Source: an uncultured Spirochaetaceae bacterium (GTDB lineage Bacteria > Spirochaetota > Spirochaetia > Sphaerochaetales > Sphaerochaetaceae). From it: a stretch of 64,000 nt of DNA. The notes below the pieces were generated by a model. The model was given only the letters and a program-made list of their open reading frames with translations, ran no database searches and was not told the DNA's origin. Positions 1 through 8,666 of the stretch are shown in pieces (position 1 is the first letter of the stretch; each line of letters starts with the position of its first letter). The DNA lies in the NCBI GenBank assembly GCA_944389065.1, contig CALXKZ010000074.1, positions 1 through 64,000 on the forward strand, in the 5' to 3' direction. A program made the translations under genes and the position numbers.

Positions 1-1
1 T

Positions 2-67
2 GAGAAGGTAGAAAACCTGATAAAACGGATTATTGAAAACCCAAATTCGCTGAAATACAGGGACTAA
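2..67 (+). CDS. C-terminal tail of an unidentified gene (partial)
   Basis: The reading frame is open from the window edge to a TAA at 65-67. It gives about 21 residues, lysine- and isoleucine-rich, ending in a tyrosine-arginine-aspartate tail. This is compatible with the end of a real protein, but it is too short to identify. A weak inverted repeat (AAACCG/CGGTTT) follows the stop and could be its terminator. Confidence 0.3.
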   Translation, partial: EKVENLIKRIIENPNSLKYRD

Positions 68-182
68 ACCGAAAATGAACGCTTCAAATGCGGTTTTCCA
101 TCAACGCTGTGCAGATAGGAGTTTATAATAATAAAGGAAGTTTCCCGCATTGCATAGAAAAATATTCCATGCCAGAGCTGAT

Positions 183-212
183 TAAAAAACCGGCAAGCGA
201 TGAACCTGCCGG
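183..212 (-). terminator. Rho-independent terminator of fusA
   Basis: On the minus strand a CCGGCA/TGCCGG stem (207-212 with 190-195) is followed by a run of six T (184-189). It lies about 25 bases beyond the fusA stop. Confidence 0.85.
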
Positions 213-237
213 AATCTTATCAATTATCTGATGCTTA

Positions 238-2349
238 TTACTTTGCACCAGCCTTCTTCTTCTCCTGATATGCCTTCTTCAGCTCATCGGATACTGACTG
301 AGGAACACGGCCGTACTTGGCGACTTCCATTGTGAACTCAGCCTTACCCTGTGTAAGGGAGCGGAGAACCGTTGAGTATCCGAACATCTCTGAAAGCGGC
401 ACTTCAGCGATAACCTGGCACTGGTTATTGTCCTCTGTGGAGGAGACAATCATGCCTCTTCTCTGATTGATGGATCCGAAGATGTTTCCCTGGAACTCGG
501 AAGGACCTTCCACCTCAACCTTCATGATAGGCTCGAGTATGACAGGCTTTGCCTTCTCGAAAGCTTCCCTGAATGCGCCGATAGCAGCTGTCTGGAATGC
601 CATATCAGATGAGTCAACCGGATGCCACTGGCCATCGTTTACGACACAGCGCACACCGATTACAGGGAATCCGATCTGAGAGCCCTTCTTCATAGCTGAC
701 TGGAAGCCCTTATCACAGGATGGGATGTACTCGGTAGGAATCGCTCCGCCCTTGACCTCATCAACGAACTCATAGTCCTTTGCAGGCTCATCCGGATCTG
801 TCTGCACAATCGGCTCAATATAGCCTGCAACACGTGCATACTGACCAGAACCACCTGTCTGCTTCTTATGAGTGAAGTTGAACTCAGCCTTCTGGCTGAT
901 AGCCTCTCTGTATGCAACCTCCGGCTGACCGACTTTGACCTCAGCCTTATACTCTCTCTTCATTCTCTCGATATATACATCGAGGTGAAGCTCGCCCATT
1001 CCCCTGATGATCGTCTGATTTGACTCAGGATCAACATATGTCTGGAAGGTCGGGTCTTCCTTTGTGAAGCGGTTGAGAGCCTTTGCCATGTTATCTGCAG
1101 CCTTCTTGTCAACAGGCTCGATAGCGAGCGAGATAACAGGAGTCGGAACGAACATCGATGTCATCGAGTAGTTGAGAGATGGATCGCAGAATGTGTCACC
1201 GGAAGCACAGTCGATACCGAAGAGAGCAGCAATCTCTCCGCATCCCGCCTCAGAGATATCCTCCATTGTGGAAGCATGCATCTTCACGAGACGTCCGACA
1301 TTGAACTTCTTCTTTGTCCTTGTATTGAGAAGCGTATCGCCCTTCTTGATCTTTCCCTGATAGATCCTGATATATGTAAGCTGACCGAACTGGCCATCTT
1401 CCAGTTTGAATGCAAGGATAACAGGCTTTGCATCTTCCTTTGACTCGAGAACGATTTCCTTCTCGTTATCATCAAGATCAAGAGCAATATTCTGGACTTC
1501 TGTAGGATTCGGAAGGTAGCTTACGACGCCATCAAGAAGCGGCTGGATACCCTTGTTCTTGTAAGCGGAACCCATGAAGACAGGGCAGAGCTCAAGGCTG
1601 ATTGTTCCCTTTCTTACAGCAGCGCGGATGAGATCCGGTGTGACGGAGTCCTCAAGCATAGCCTCCATAAGCTCATCGGAGCACATCGATACAGCATCAA
1701 GCATCTCTTCCCTCTTTGCCTGGGCCTCAGCAAGAAGCTCAGAAGGAATCTCTGCCTCTCTTACCTGGAGGTGATCATCGCCCTGGTCGAAATAGAGAGC
1801 CTTCATCTCTACAAGGTCGACAACACCCTCAAGCCTGTCCTCCAGTCCGATTGGGATCTGCATCAGAACAGCATTGAGACCGAGCTTCTCTACAAGCTGG
1901 TTCTTGACCTTATACGGATTGGCTCCGGTTCTGTCGCACTTATTGACGAATGCGATGCGCGGAACATGGTATCTCTTCATCTGGCGGTCAACAGTGATGG
2001 ACTGCGACTGAACACCACCGACAGAGCAGAGGACGAGGATTGCGCCATCAAGAACACGGAGGGATCTTTCTACCTCAATAGTGAAGTCAACGTGTCCCGG
2101 AGTATCGATGATATTGATCTCATGGCCCTTCCACTCTACATTTGTAGCAGCCGATGCGATCGTGATACCTCTCTCCCTCTCAAGCTCCATGGAGTCCATG
2201 GTAGCACCGACACCATCTTTTCCACGGACTTCGTGGATAGCATGGATCTTGTTGCAGAAATAGAGAATGCGCTCGGAAAGCGTTGTCTTTCCTGAGTCGA
2301 TATGGGCGCTGATTCCGATATTCCTCATGCCCAGTAAGTCGTGTGCCAT
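238..2349 (-). CDS. fusA: Elongation factor G, spirochaete/mitochondrial-like (spdEFG1) type
   Basis: Translocation GTPase that moves tRNAs and mRNA through the ribosome after peptide-bond formation. The 703 residues show the full G domain in order: AHIDSGKTT (G1), ERGIT (G2), DTPGH (G3) and NKCD (G4), followed by domains II-V including the conserved GGSGQYA stretch. The segments around HAIHEV and the run after NKCD resemble mitochondrial EF-G1 more than E. coli EF-G, as is known for spirochaete spdEFG1. The ATG at 2349 is preceded by GAGGT. The gene stands alone rather than in a str operon, with its own promoter and terminator. The cysteine in NKCD is a minor oddity, since most family members have a hydrophobic residue there. 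Confidence 0.95.
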   Translation of the reverse strand: MAHDLLGMRNIGISAHIDSGKTTLSERILYFCNKIHAIHEVRGKDGVGATMDSMELERERGITIASAATNVEWKGHEINIIDTPGHVDFTIEVERSLRVLDGAILVLCSVGGVQSQSITVDRQMKRYHVPRIAFVNKCDRTGANPYKVKNQLVEKLGLNAVLMQIPIGLEDRLEGVVDLVEMKALYFDQGDDHLQVREAEIPSELLAEAQAKREEMLDAVSMCSDELMEAMLEDSVTPDLIRAAVRKGTISLELCPVFMGSAYKNKGIQPLLDGVVSYLPNPTEVQNIALDLDDNEKEIVLESKEDAKPVILAFKLEDGQFGQLTYIRIYQGKIKKGDTLLNTRTKKKFNVGRLVKMHASTMEDISEAGCGEIAALFGIDCASGDTFCDPSLNYSMTSMFVPTPVISLAIEPVDKKAADNMAKALNRFTKEDPTFQTYVDPESNQTIIRGMGELHLDVYIERMKREYKAEVKVGQPEVAYREAISQKAEFNFTHKKQTGGSGQYARVAGYIEPIVQTDPDEPAKDYEFVDEVKGGAIPTEYIPSCDKGFQSAMKKGSQIGFPVIGVRCVVNDGQWHPVDSSDMAFQTAAIGAFREAFEKAKPVILEPIMKVEVEGPSEFQGNIFGSINQRRGMIVSSTEDNNQCQVIAEVPLSEMFGYSTVLRSLTQGKAEFTMEVAKYGRVPQSVSDELKKAYQEKKKAGAK

Positions 2350-2410
2350 ATCTATTACCTCGTTATAAAAAAGTCTGTTTCAACTGCAGCTGAAAAGCCA
2401 CCAGATTGGC

Positions 2411-2439
2411 ATAATACTGATTCTTGCCCCTTTGTGCAA
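2411..2439 (-). promoter_or_regulatory. Promoter of fusA
   Basis: On the minus strand TTGCAC (2434-2439), a 17-bp spacer and TATTAT (2411-2416). Transcription would start near 2404, giving a leader of about 55 bases with a Shine-Dalgarno site. I see nothing else in the 270 bases between fusA and the HIT gene. Confidence 0.6.
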
Positions 2440-2606
2440 TAGATTATCTGATATCATGGGATATGCATTCCCTTCCCATGCAAGGAAAAGAATCAGAGGA
2501 ATACCCAGAGGATGCTGCAGGAACATGCATCCTGGCTCTATCCGGACATATGAAAGCAAATAGCAGCAGCACGGCGAACTCACAATAGCCCGCCGGCCCC
2601 GATGTG

Positions 2607-2615
2607 TGATAGTAT
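2607..2615 (+). promoter_or_regulatory. Extended -10 promoter of the HIT gene, leaderless type
   Basis: TG-A-TAGTAT ends six bases before the ATG at 2622. No Shine-Dalgarno sequence is present and no good -35 is visible. The spacing matches many other gene starts in this window. Confidence 0.45.
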
Positions 2616-2621
2616 TCATGT

Positions 2622-3026
2622 ATGGCAACAGTATTCGAAATGATCATCAAGGGAGAAATCCCTTCTGTAAAGCTTTATGAGGATGACCAGTGCGTAGTCA
2701 TTCTTGATATCAATCCGGTAGCGAAAGGCCATGCTCTTGTGATATCAAAAGAGCCCTATCCTACATTCACGGACGTTCCCGCAGAGACTCTGCACCATAT
2801 GATGGATGTAGCAAGAATGGTAGACAGGAAACAGAGAGACGTTCTGAAAGCAGAAGGGACGAACATAATGATAAACAATTCACCCGCATCCGGGCAGGAA
2901 GTTCCCCACCTCCATATCCATGTGATTCCGCGTGTTTCCGGAGATGGAAAGACTCCCAGACTCGATAAAACACAATATGCAGAGGGAGAGGCTCTCAGAT
3001 ATGGAGATATGCTGAGGCTGAAATGA
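2622..3026 (+). CDS. HIT-family nucleotide phosphohydrolase/transferase
   Basis: A 134-residue histidine-triad protein. The triad reads HLHIHVIPR near residues 96-104, and an upstream N-x-SPASGQEVPH stretch is typical of the Hint branch. Hint proteins hydrolyse nucleoside phosphoramidates and adenylated intermediates in the cytoplasm. The length is normal. The following lipoprotein gene starts inside its stop codon (ATGA overlap), so the two are probably co-transcribed. The start lacks a Shine-Dalgarno sequence and is probably leaderless. Confidence 0.9.
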   Translation: MATVFEMIIKGEIPSVKLYEDDQCVVILDINPVAKGHALVISKEPYPTFTDVPAETLHHMMDVARMVDRKQRDVLKAEGTNIMINNSPASGQEVPHLHIHVIPRVSGDGKTPRLDKTQYAEGEALRYGDMLRLK

Positions 3027-4009
3027 AAAGGATACTCACAGTTCTTCCCATTGTCCTCGTTCTGCTTTCATCATGCATATCATACACGGTGGAGATGGGA
3101 TACAGCAGAATCGATCTGCCTGATGAGACAGGCCCTAAGAAGGAAACAAGGTACAGACTGATACAGGCTGCAGAGGGGTATCCGTCAGAAGATGGGACAC
3201 TTTATGAAGAGCCTCCATATCCTGACGATCTTTCAGCGATCAGCTTTCCTTATCTTTATATGCCGCATAATGCAGGGCCGCTCAAGGACAGCAGGATAAC
3301 AGAGATCACGATTATGGCTGTTCCTCTTGGGCATGAAGAGCTGAGAGAGGAAGAGATATCCTCCATTCTCTCATCTTTAAGCGATATCGAAGCGGATTTC
3401 ATCATTCTCACAGGATCACTGGAAAATCAGGTGCTGGGGGCAGAAGCAGCTGGAATCAATGCGGTGACGCTTGAAGGCGGCACTGTTCTTTTCTCCCTTC
3501 CGTATTCCTCATCAGATGGAAAGAGCGCTGTCTTCACAGTTGCCAACGGAAAGGATGTGGAGATCGCAGCAGCGTCATTTGATAATGCAATGCCATCCTC
3601 CCCTGCTGATATCCCAGCCTGGACAGAGGAAATCGGGAAATCCGGGGACGCGGCGAAGGTCAGGATGATCGCTTCTTCAATGACCGATAAGGAAAGCATC
3701 CTCGTCATCTCATCTTCAGAGCCTTCAACGCTTGACTGGACGATGCTGACACTGCGATACCGTGGAGAAAAGAACTTCCCGATATCCGATATGCTGCTCT
3801 CATCCGGATGGACAGATGCATACAGGGCCACGCATTTCAGCCCGGAAACGGATTCAGGAGCAACAAGGGTCAATGGGAGCCTCTATGAACGCATGGATTT
3901 CATCTATACAAAAGGAGTCATGCCATCCTGGATGATAGCATTCCCTGTAAAAGGCCTTACGGATGCAAAGGGGATTTCTGCCATTCTTGCCGATATCATA
4001 GTCCCATGA
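3023..4009 (+). CDS. Lipoprotein with a degenerate endonuclease/exonuclease/phosphatase-like fold
   Basis: A 328-residue predicted lipoprotein. The N-terminal signal peptide ends in the lipobox LSSC near residue 17. The rest resembles a worn EEP (DNase I-like) domain. A central strand reads FIILTGS where active enzymes carry a catalytic glutamate. Late segments SGWTDAYR and ERMDFIYTKG correspond to the usual G-x-x-DAxR and RIDYIxxS motifs. The closing SDHxPV motif is replaced by TDAKGIS, so the catalytic Asp-His pair is not intact. I infer a non-catalytic envelope protein, but the fold call rests on pattern only. It overlaps the HIT gene by four bases. Confidence 0.6.
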   Translation: MKRILTVLPIVLVLLSSCISYTVEMGYSRIDLPDETGPKKETRYRLIQAAEGYPSEDGTLYEEPPYPDDLSAISFPYLYMPHNAGPLKDSRITEITIMAVPLGHEELREEEISSILSSLSDIEADFIILTGSLENQVLGAEAAGINAVTLEGGTVLFSLPYSSSDGKSAVFTVANGKDVEIAAASFDNAMPSSPADIPAWTEEIGKSGDAAKVRMIASSMTDKESILVISSSEPSTLDWTMLTLRYRGEKNFPISDMLLSSGWTDAYRATHFSPETDSGATRVNGSLYERMDFIYTKGVMPSWMIAFPVKGLTDAKGISAILADIIVP

Positions 4010-4039
4010 TTATCTTGCAGTAAAGGAGATTGGACACAT

Positions 4040-4342
4040 ATGGATATTACAAAGAATAATTTCAATGAGGAAGTATTGAACGCGAAGGAGCCTGTGCTCC
4101 TTGATTTCTGGGCATCATGGTGCGGACCATGCAGGATGCAGACGAGAATTCTGGAAGAATCAGCAGCAGAGCTCAGCGGAGCAAAGATCTGCAAATGCAA
4201 CGTCGATGAGAATCCGGAGCTTGCATCACAGTTCGGAGTCCAGGCAATACCTACGCTTCTTGTATTCCGTGGCGGACAGGTTACTGACAGAGCAACAGGT
4301 GTAAGGAACGCTGCAGAGCTTAAGAGGATGCTTGGAATCTGA
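4040..4342 (+). CDS. trxA: Thioredoxin
   Basis: A 100-residue thioredoxin, a cytoplasmic dithiol reductant for ribonucleotide reductase, peroxiredoxins and other thiol enzymes. The active site WCGPC lies near residues 28-32 and the cis-proline loop AIPTL near residue 73. The start at 4040 follows AAGGAG at 4022-4027. The gene sits 30 bases after the lipoprotein stop and may share its transcript. Its TGA stop abuts the TCA of the convergent mgtC gene with no spacer and no terminator between them. Confidence 0.93.
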   Translation: MDITKNNFNEEVLNAKEPVLLDFWASWCGPCRMQTRILEESAAELSGAKICKCNVDENPELASQFGVQAIPTLLVFRGGQVTDRATGVRNAAELKRMLGI

Positions 4343-5023
4343 TCAGATGAACGAGTGGATCTCAAAATCTGAGATGTAATCGGAATTCTCCAGATACCGT
4401 ATCGTTTTCTCCTGATTCTTCTTGGAAGAGAAAGCGATATATGCAGAGAACATCATATGGCCGTTTCCATTTTTCCTGAGGGAGTAGCTGCTGAAGGATA
4501 TTCCCTCCTCTTTGAAACGGCTTTTTATTTCTTCCGGAGAAAGACCAGTAGCTGTGATATCGATCCTCACAGAGCCTGATACGGGCCAGATGGCCCGTAT
4601 GAAGCGCATATGGAGCACAAACTGCACAAGAAGCATTATCAGGGTGGCAAAAGCCGCAATGCCATACATCCCTGATCCGGCTGCGATTCCCACACCGACC
4701 GTAGCCCAGAGGCCAGCGGCTGTAGTAAGGCCCATTGAAGAAGAATCGCTCCGTACGAATATGACACCAGCACCAAGAAATCCGATAGCACTCACAACGC
4801 CTGCTGCGATTCTGGATGCATCCACGCTTATCCCCTCAACTGAGAGGACATCTGCAAAGCCGTATTTTGATACCATCATCATCAGTGCGGATGCAAGGGC
4901 GACAACAATATGCGTTCTGATACCGGCACTCTTCTGCCGTATCTCCCTTTCTATTCCTATAAGAGCACCAAATACAACTGCTGCCAGAAGACGCAGAAAC
5001 ATATCAATCATATCCACATTCAT
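4343..5023 (-). CDS. mgtC: MgtC/SapB-family membrane protein
   Basis: A 226-residue membrane protein of the MgtC/SapB family. The N-terminal half has four or five hydrophobic helices with the family signature around GIEREIRQKSAGIRTH (residues 23-38). The C-terminal 80 residues look like the small ACT-like soluble domain. Family members help growth at low Mg2+ and modulate P-type and F-type ATPases. Its start overlaps the znuB stop (ATGA), making it the last gene of the fur-znu operon. That placement suggests a role in zinc or general divalent-metal homeostasis here, which is inference. Confidence 0.88.
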   Translation of the reverse strand: MNVDMIDMFLRLLAAVVFGALIGIEREIRQKSAGIRTHIVVALASALMMMVSKYGFADVLSVEGISVDASRIAAGVVSAIGFLGAGVIFVRSDSSSMGLTTAAGLWATVGVGIAAGSGMYGIAAFATLIMLLVQFVLHMRFIRAIWPVSGSVRIDITATGLSPEEIKSRFKEEGISFSSYSLRKNGNGHMMFSAYIAFSSKKNQEKTIRYLENSDYISDFEIHSFI

Positions 5024-5844
5024 GATACCACAGAACGCAAACGATGACGGAGCATTCTGCTGGTGGCGAATACAGCTGCATAGATGATCATATGGCAGAC
5101 AACCACCGACGCACCTGCAGGAAGAGAGAATGCATAGGATGCGGAGAACCCAGCAAGGAATGCTAGAGCTGATTCAAATGCCGCGAAGAAGGAAACCGTA
5201 CGATATGTTCTTGCCACAAGCATCGCAGATGAGGCAGGGAAGATTATCAGAGCAGAGATAAGCAGCGAGCCAAGCATGCGCATGCCGACAACGATTATCA
5301 AAGCTGTCAGGACGGCAAGAACTGATGTATATCTGGCGCACTTTATCCCTGTCGCCTCTGCGAAAACCGGATCGAATGTCGTCGCATAGATCTGATGATA
5401 GAAAACAATATAGACAAAGAATGTCACAACTGCAGCCGATGCCGCGATAACCGCATCGCTTTTTGACACAGAAAGTATCGATCCGAACAGAAATGCATTG
5501 AGATCGGTATTGACTCCGCCTGCAGATACTGCAATCACACCAATAGCCAATGCTGATGAGGATATCAGGGCAATTGACCTGTCCCCTCCGCTCTTTCCTG
5601 AAAGCCGGAGAAGAAGGAAAGCAGATGCTATGACAACTGGAATCGTCAGAGCCATCGGAGAGACGTAGAGAACAGCGGCGATACCAAGTGCTCCGAATCC
5701 TACATGGGAAAGGCCATCACCTATCATCGAGAATCTCCTCAGCACAAGGCTTACCCCCAGAATCGATGATGATACAGAGACAAGGAAACCGACAAGGAGC
5801 GCTCTCAGCAGAAATGGATAGGAAAGGATATCACTGATGATCAT
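5020..5844 (-). CDS. znuB: Zinc ABC transporter permease
   Basis: A 274-residue integral membrane protein with about eight hydrophobic helices and the ABC-3 family motif near residues 40-55 (FSMIGDGLSHVGFGALG). It forms the channel for Zn2+ (possibly Mn2+) imported with ZnuA and ZnuC. The start at 5844 overlaps the end of znuC by 14 bases and the stop overlaps mgtC. Specificity for zinc rather than manganese is inferred from the histidine-rich ZnuA and the Zur-like operator. Confidence 0.9.
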   Translation of the reverse strand: MIISDILSYPFLLRALLVGFLVSVSSSILGVSLVLRRFSMIGDGLSHVGFGALGIAAVLYVSPMALTIPVVIASAFLLLRLSGKSGGDRSIALISSSALAIGVIAVSAGGVNTDLNAFLFGSILSVSKSDAVIAASAAVVTFFVYIVFYHQIYATTFDPVFAEATGIKCARYTSVLAVLTALIIVVGMRMLGSLLISALIIFPASSAMLVARTYRTVSFFAAFESALAFLAGFSASYAFSLPAGASVVVCHMIIYAAVFATSRMLRHRLRSVVS

Positions 5845-6544
5845 GTCCAGCCTCCTTCAGGAAATTACGCCCCATTTCCGATCTGAAATATCCATCCCTT
5901 GTTCCGAAAAAATAGGATCCATGGGAAAGATGCAGTATTGTATCGGCGGCATTCAGAGCTGGGTGGATATCATGTGTGACCATCATTATTGCAGTACCTG
6001 AGTCATTGAGACTGTCTATGATACCATACAGCTCTGCAGTTGAAGATGCATCAAGGGCTGCAGACGGCTCATCAAGCAGAATAAGCTTATCAGTAGCCAT
6101 CAAGGCCCGGGCAAGGAGCACGCGCTGCTGCTGTCCCCCTGATAATTCCTGGAACGGAGAAAGCTTACGGCTATCCATTCCAAGGCGCGAAAGCTCATAT
6201 ACAGCCCGCTCCTTCTCCTCTTTCGAGTACCCGAAGAGGCGCTTGTGTCTGTTGAGGCATCCTGATAGCACTACCTCCATTACCGACGATGGGAAATCCC
6301 GCTGGATTCCCGACTGCTGCGGCAGATATCCGATCTCATTCTGCCTGAGCCCGTTCTCGAAGACTATGCTCCCTGAAAGAGGCGGGATAAGCGAAAGCAC
6401 TGTCTTTATGAATGTGCTTTTCCCTGACCCGTTCTCACCGACAATGCAAAGATAGTCGCCTTCATCGACTGTGAACGAAAGCCCGGAGAGCACCGGATCA
6501 CCTTCATATCCTATCGCGATATCATTTCCTTCAATAAGCCTCAT
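5831..6544 (-). CDS. znuC: Zinc ABC transporter ATP-binding protein
   Basis: A 237-residue ABC ATPase that powers ZnuB. Motifs appear in the expected order: Walker A GENGSGKST (about residue 37), Q-loop LPQQSG, signature LSGGQQQ, Walker B LILLDEP and the H-loop VTHD. The ATG overlaps the znuA TGA by four bases, so translation is probably coupled. Confidence 0.94.
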   Translation of the reverse strand: MRLIEGNDIAIGYEGDPVLSGLSFTVDEGDYLCIVGENGSGKSTFIKTVLSLIPPLSGSIVFENGLRQNEIGYLPQQSGIQRDFPSSVMEVVLSGCLNRHKRLFGYSKEEKERAVYELSRLGMDSRKLSPFQELSGGQQQRVLLARALMATDKLILLDEPSAALDASSTAELYGIIDSLNDSGTAIMMVTHDIHPALNAADTILHLSHGSYFFGTRDGYFRSEMGRNFLKEAGHDHQ

Positions 6545-7446
6545 GAAAGCGCCTCCTCCAGGACTTCGGCATTTCTTGCCATCAATGTCAGATAGGTCTC
6601 TCCTGCAAGGTAATCATTCAGTGTGATATTATGCATCGAATTGAATACCAGGACACCACAGCCTGCTTCTTCTGCTATCGTTCGCGCAATAAGAGCAGAT
6701 GATAGCTCTATATTCATGACATATCCCGCATCAATCTCCTTGGCCTTATCTATCAGGAAGGCGATCGTACGGGCACTCGGTTCTGTTTCCTCTGCACAGC
6801 CAGGGAATGCAGCATAATACTCCAGACCATACTCAGATACGAAATACAGAAGAGGGAAACGCGATGCGAATATAAGAGTATCCAGCCTTGATGCGGCAAC
6901 TATCTTCCTGATCTTCTCATCAAGCGCTTCAAGCTCTGCAATATAAGCATCTGCATTATGAAGAAACTCCTCAGCCCTTTCGCTGTCCAGAGAAATGAGG
7001 GCATCTGCGAGATTATTTATTATCGATATCTCATTCGGTATGCTCGTCCAGACGTGTTCATCAATTCCATGATGATGTCCTCTATCCTCCATTCCTTCCC
7101 TGCTCTCCTCGGAAAGAAGCTCAACCTGATCAATGAGACGGAAACAGAGCGGGGGATCATCAGATGCAGAAAGCAATCTGTCTACCCAGTCCTGTGAATG
7201 CCCACCTGTATATACAACGATATCAGCATCTGCGACTGCAATCATATCCTTGGGAGTCGGTTCGTAGCCATGACTCTCCACCCCTGGAGGAAGAAGCATC
7301 AGAATATCATCATCGTCTCCCATAATGGCCCGAAGAGCATCATAGGAAGGAAAATCCACGGCAACGGCAGAATACTGATGAGAACTGGCTGTACTGCATC
7401 CTGCAAGGACTGCCAGAGAGATGATGGCAAGCATGGAAAACCTCAT
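6541..7446 (-). CDS. znuA: Zinc-binding lipoprotein of the ABC transporter
   Basis: A 301-residue solute-binding lipoprotein (cluster A-I). The signal peptide ends in the lipobox LAGC near residue 16. Metal-binding candidates are the histidine in SHGYEPT, a short histidine-rich loop (GHHHG) followed by DEHVW, and a late acidic pocket. I chose the ATG at 7446 because it has GGAGG seven bases upstream and overlaps the regulator's TGA (ATGA). An upstream in-frame ATG at 7464 lacks a Shine-Dalgarno and would spoil the signal peptide. Confidence 0.9.
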   Translation of the reverse strand: MRFSMLAIISLAVLAGCSTASSHQYSAVAVDFPSYDALRAIMGDDDDILMLLPPGVESHGYEPTPKDMIAVADADIVVYTGGHSQDWVDRLLSASDDPPLCFRLIDQVELLSEESREGMEDRGHHHGIDEHVWTSIPNEISIINNLADALISLDSERAEEFLHNADAYIAELEALDEKIRKIVAASRLDTLIFASRFPLLYFVSEYGLEYYAAFPGCAEETEPSARTIAFLIDKAKEIDAGYVMNIELSSALIARTIAEEAGCGVLVFNSMHNITLNDYLAGETYLTLMARNAEVLEEALS

Positions 7447-7829
7447 TGTGCATCCTCCATGCAATCAGGGCATAATCCTTCCAGAATCGACGAGTTGAGA
7501 AGACGGAATCCAGAGGCCTTGCCTATCTGCTCGGAAATCGCGGCAGAGATTCTGTCGTCGATATGCATCATACGGCCGCATCGGACGCACTTTATATGGA
7601 AGTGCCCGGAGCAAAGCCCTGGATCACGATACTGGAAGACAGCTTCCTGACCGGATGGAACTTTCAGAAGATATCCATCCCTCATCAGCCGAGGGATCGC
7701 CCTGTATACAGTAGCCAATCCGATATCAGGAAGAAGGCCTGCAATTTCATGGGCAGTAAAGCTCTTCGAGGGATTCGACTCAAAAACCGAGAGTATCCTG
7801 GCGCGCTGCTTTGTATTGTATTCCTTCAC
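7443..7829 (-). CDS. zur: Fur-family metal regulator (probable Zur)
   Basis: A 128-residue Fur-family repressor. It has an N-terminal winged helix (helix region ATVYRAIPRL), the metal-site stretch HFHIKCVRCG and a second CPDC pair near the C-terminus, which together form the structural zinc site. It heads the znuACB-mgtC operon, which argues for zinc sensing. The start codon is GTG. There is no Shine-Dalgarno. The predicted transcription start falls within a few bases of the GTG, so the message is probably leaderless. The operator overlaps its own promoter, so autoregulation is likely. PerR or Fur activity cannot be excluded from sequence alone. Confidence 0.88.
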   Translation of the reverse strand: MKEYNTKQRARILSVFESNPSKSFTAHEIAGLLPDIGLATVYRAIPRLMRDGYLLKVPSGQEAVFQYRDPGLCSGHFHIKCVRCGRMMHIDDRISAAISEQIGKASGFRLLNSSILEGLCPDCMEDAQ

Positions 7830-7831
7830 GG

Positions 7832-7866
7832 AAAATGAGAATAATTCTCATTTTACAGAGCGTCAA
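7832..7866 (-). promoter_or_regulatory. zur-znu promoter with embedded 23-bp palindromic operator
   Basis: On the minus strand TTGACG (7861-7866), a 17-bp spacer and TATTCT (7838-7843). A perfect palindrome centred on 7843 covers 7832-7854. Its core is TGAGAAT-N-ATTCTCA, a 7-1-7 arrangement as in Fur/Zur/PerR boxes. It blankets the spacer and the -10. The -35 overlaps the stop codon of the upstream glycerophosphodiesterase gene. Confidence 0.85.
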
Positions 7867-8588
7867 CCCTCCTCGACAATCTTCCTTGCCCGCTCCGGAT
7901 AATTCGTTATAAGGCCATCCACATCCCAGGCCAGGCATTTTCTGATGCACTCATCATCGTTGACTGTCCATGCATTTATACCGCAGCTGCTCGCTTTCAG
8001 CTCACTCACAGCGCTGTCAGAAAGGAGGGAGTAATCAGGATGATAGTACTCCATGCCGATAGAATGTATAAGGCTGCCTATGTTGACAATGCGAGGAGAG
8101 GCAATCAGGAAACCGGAACGTATATCCGGATCCAGCTCTCTTGCACGGATGACAGAAAGCCAGTTGAATGAAGAGAAAATGATCCTGTCCTCCAAGGAGA
8201 ACCTCTGTATCAATCTGATTGTCTTCTCTTCGATCCCTGGATAGTAAACAGGTGCGGTCTTCAGCTCTATATTCGTATAAAGGCCAGTGTCCTTTACCCA
8301 CGAAAGATACTCTTCAAGAGAAGGAACAGGAGTAAAGCCGAATGCATCGTCCTTCGTTCTCCCTGCATTGGTCTTTTCCAGCTCGGCCCTTGTGCATTCC
8401 ATCAGAAGCTTCTTCATTCCTGCAGTACGCTCAAGGGATTCATCATGCATTATCATCACCTCACCATCCCTGGAGAGGTGGACATCCAGCTCAATTCCAT
8501 CGGCTCCGGCTTCGGCAGCCTTAATGAAAGAGAGCATCGTATTCTCGGGATAAGTCCCGCTCATGCCCCGGTGCGCAATAATGTCCAT
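7863..8588 (-). CDS. Glycerophosphodiester phosphodiesterase
   Basis: A 241-residue GDPD-family enzyme that hydrolyses glycerophosphodiesters from phospholipid turnover to glycerol-3-phosphate and an alcohol. It starts with IIAHRGMSG and PENT, followed by GADGIELDVHLSRDGE and MHDESLERT, which together supply the catalytic histidines and metal-binding acids. It ends with the usual AWTVND motif. There is no signal peptide, so it is probably cytoplasmic. The frame is open 26 codons further upstream, but the ATG at 8588 puts the domain at the very N-terminus and has a promoter directly in front of it. Confidence 0.9.
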   Translation of the reverse strand: MDIIAHRGMSGTYPENTMLSFIKAAEAGADGIELDVHLSRDGEVMIMHDESLERTAGMKKLLMECTRAELEKTNAGRTKDDAFGFTPVPSLEEYLSWVKDTGLYTNIELKTAPVYYPGIEEKTIRLIQRFSLEDRIIFSSFNWLSVIRARELDPDIRSGFLIASPRIVNIGSLIHSIGMEYYHPDYSLLSDSAVSELKASSCGINAWTVNDDECIRKCLAWDVDGLITNYPERARKIVEEG

Positions 8589-8594
8589 GCTTCT

Positions 8595-8623
8595 GGGATA
8601 GCAGAGAAAGGATCCTGTGGCAA
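8595..8623 (-). promoter_or_regulatory. Promoter of the glycerophosphodiesterase gene, leaderless type
   Basis: On the minus strand TTGCCA (8618-8623), 17-bp spacer with an extended TG-C, and TATCCC (8595-8600). This ends six bases before the ATG at 8588. Confidence 0.6.
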
Positions 8624-8631
8624 GAAGATAT

Positions 8632-8660
8632 TTGACAGAGAGCCTTTCCATTGCGATATT
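8632..8660 (+). promoter_or_regulatory. Promoter of the zinc-ribbon protein gene, leaderless type
   Basis: TTGACA (8632-8637), 17-bp spacer ending in TG-C, and GATATT (8655-8660), six bases before the ATG at 8667. It is back to back with the phosphodiesterase promoter. Confidence 0.7.
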
Positions 8661-8666
8661 CATCAT

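Noticed and set aside
1771-2295. 174-residue open frame opposite fusA
   Set aside because: Lies wholly within the strongly conserved fusA frame on the other strand, with no ribosome site or recognisable domain.
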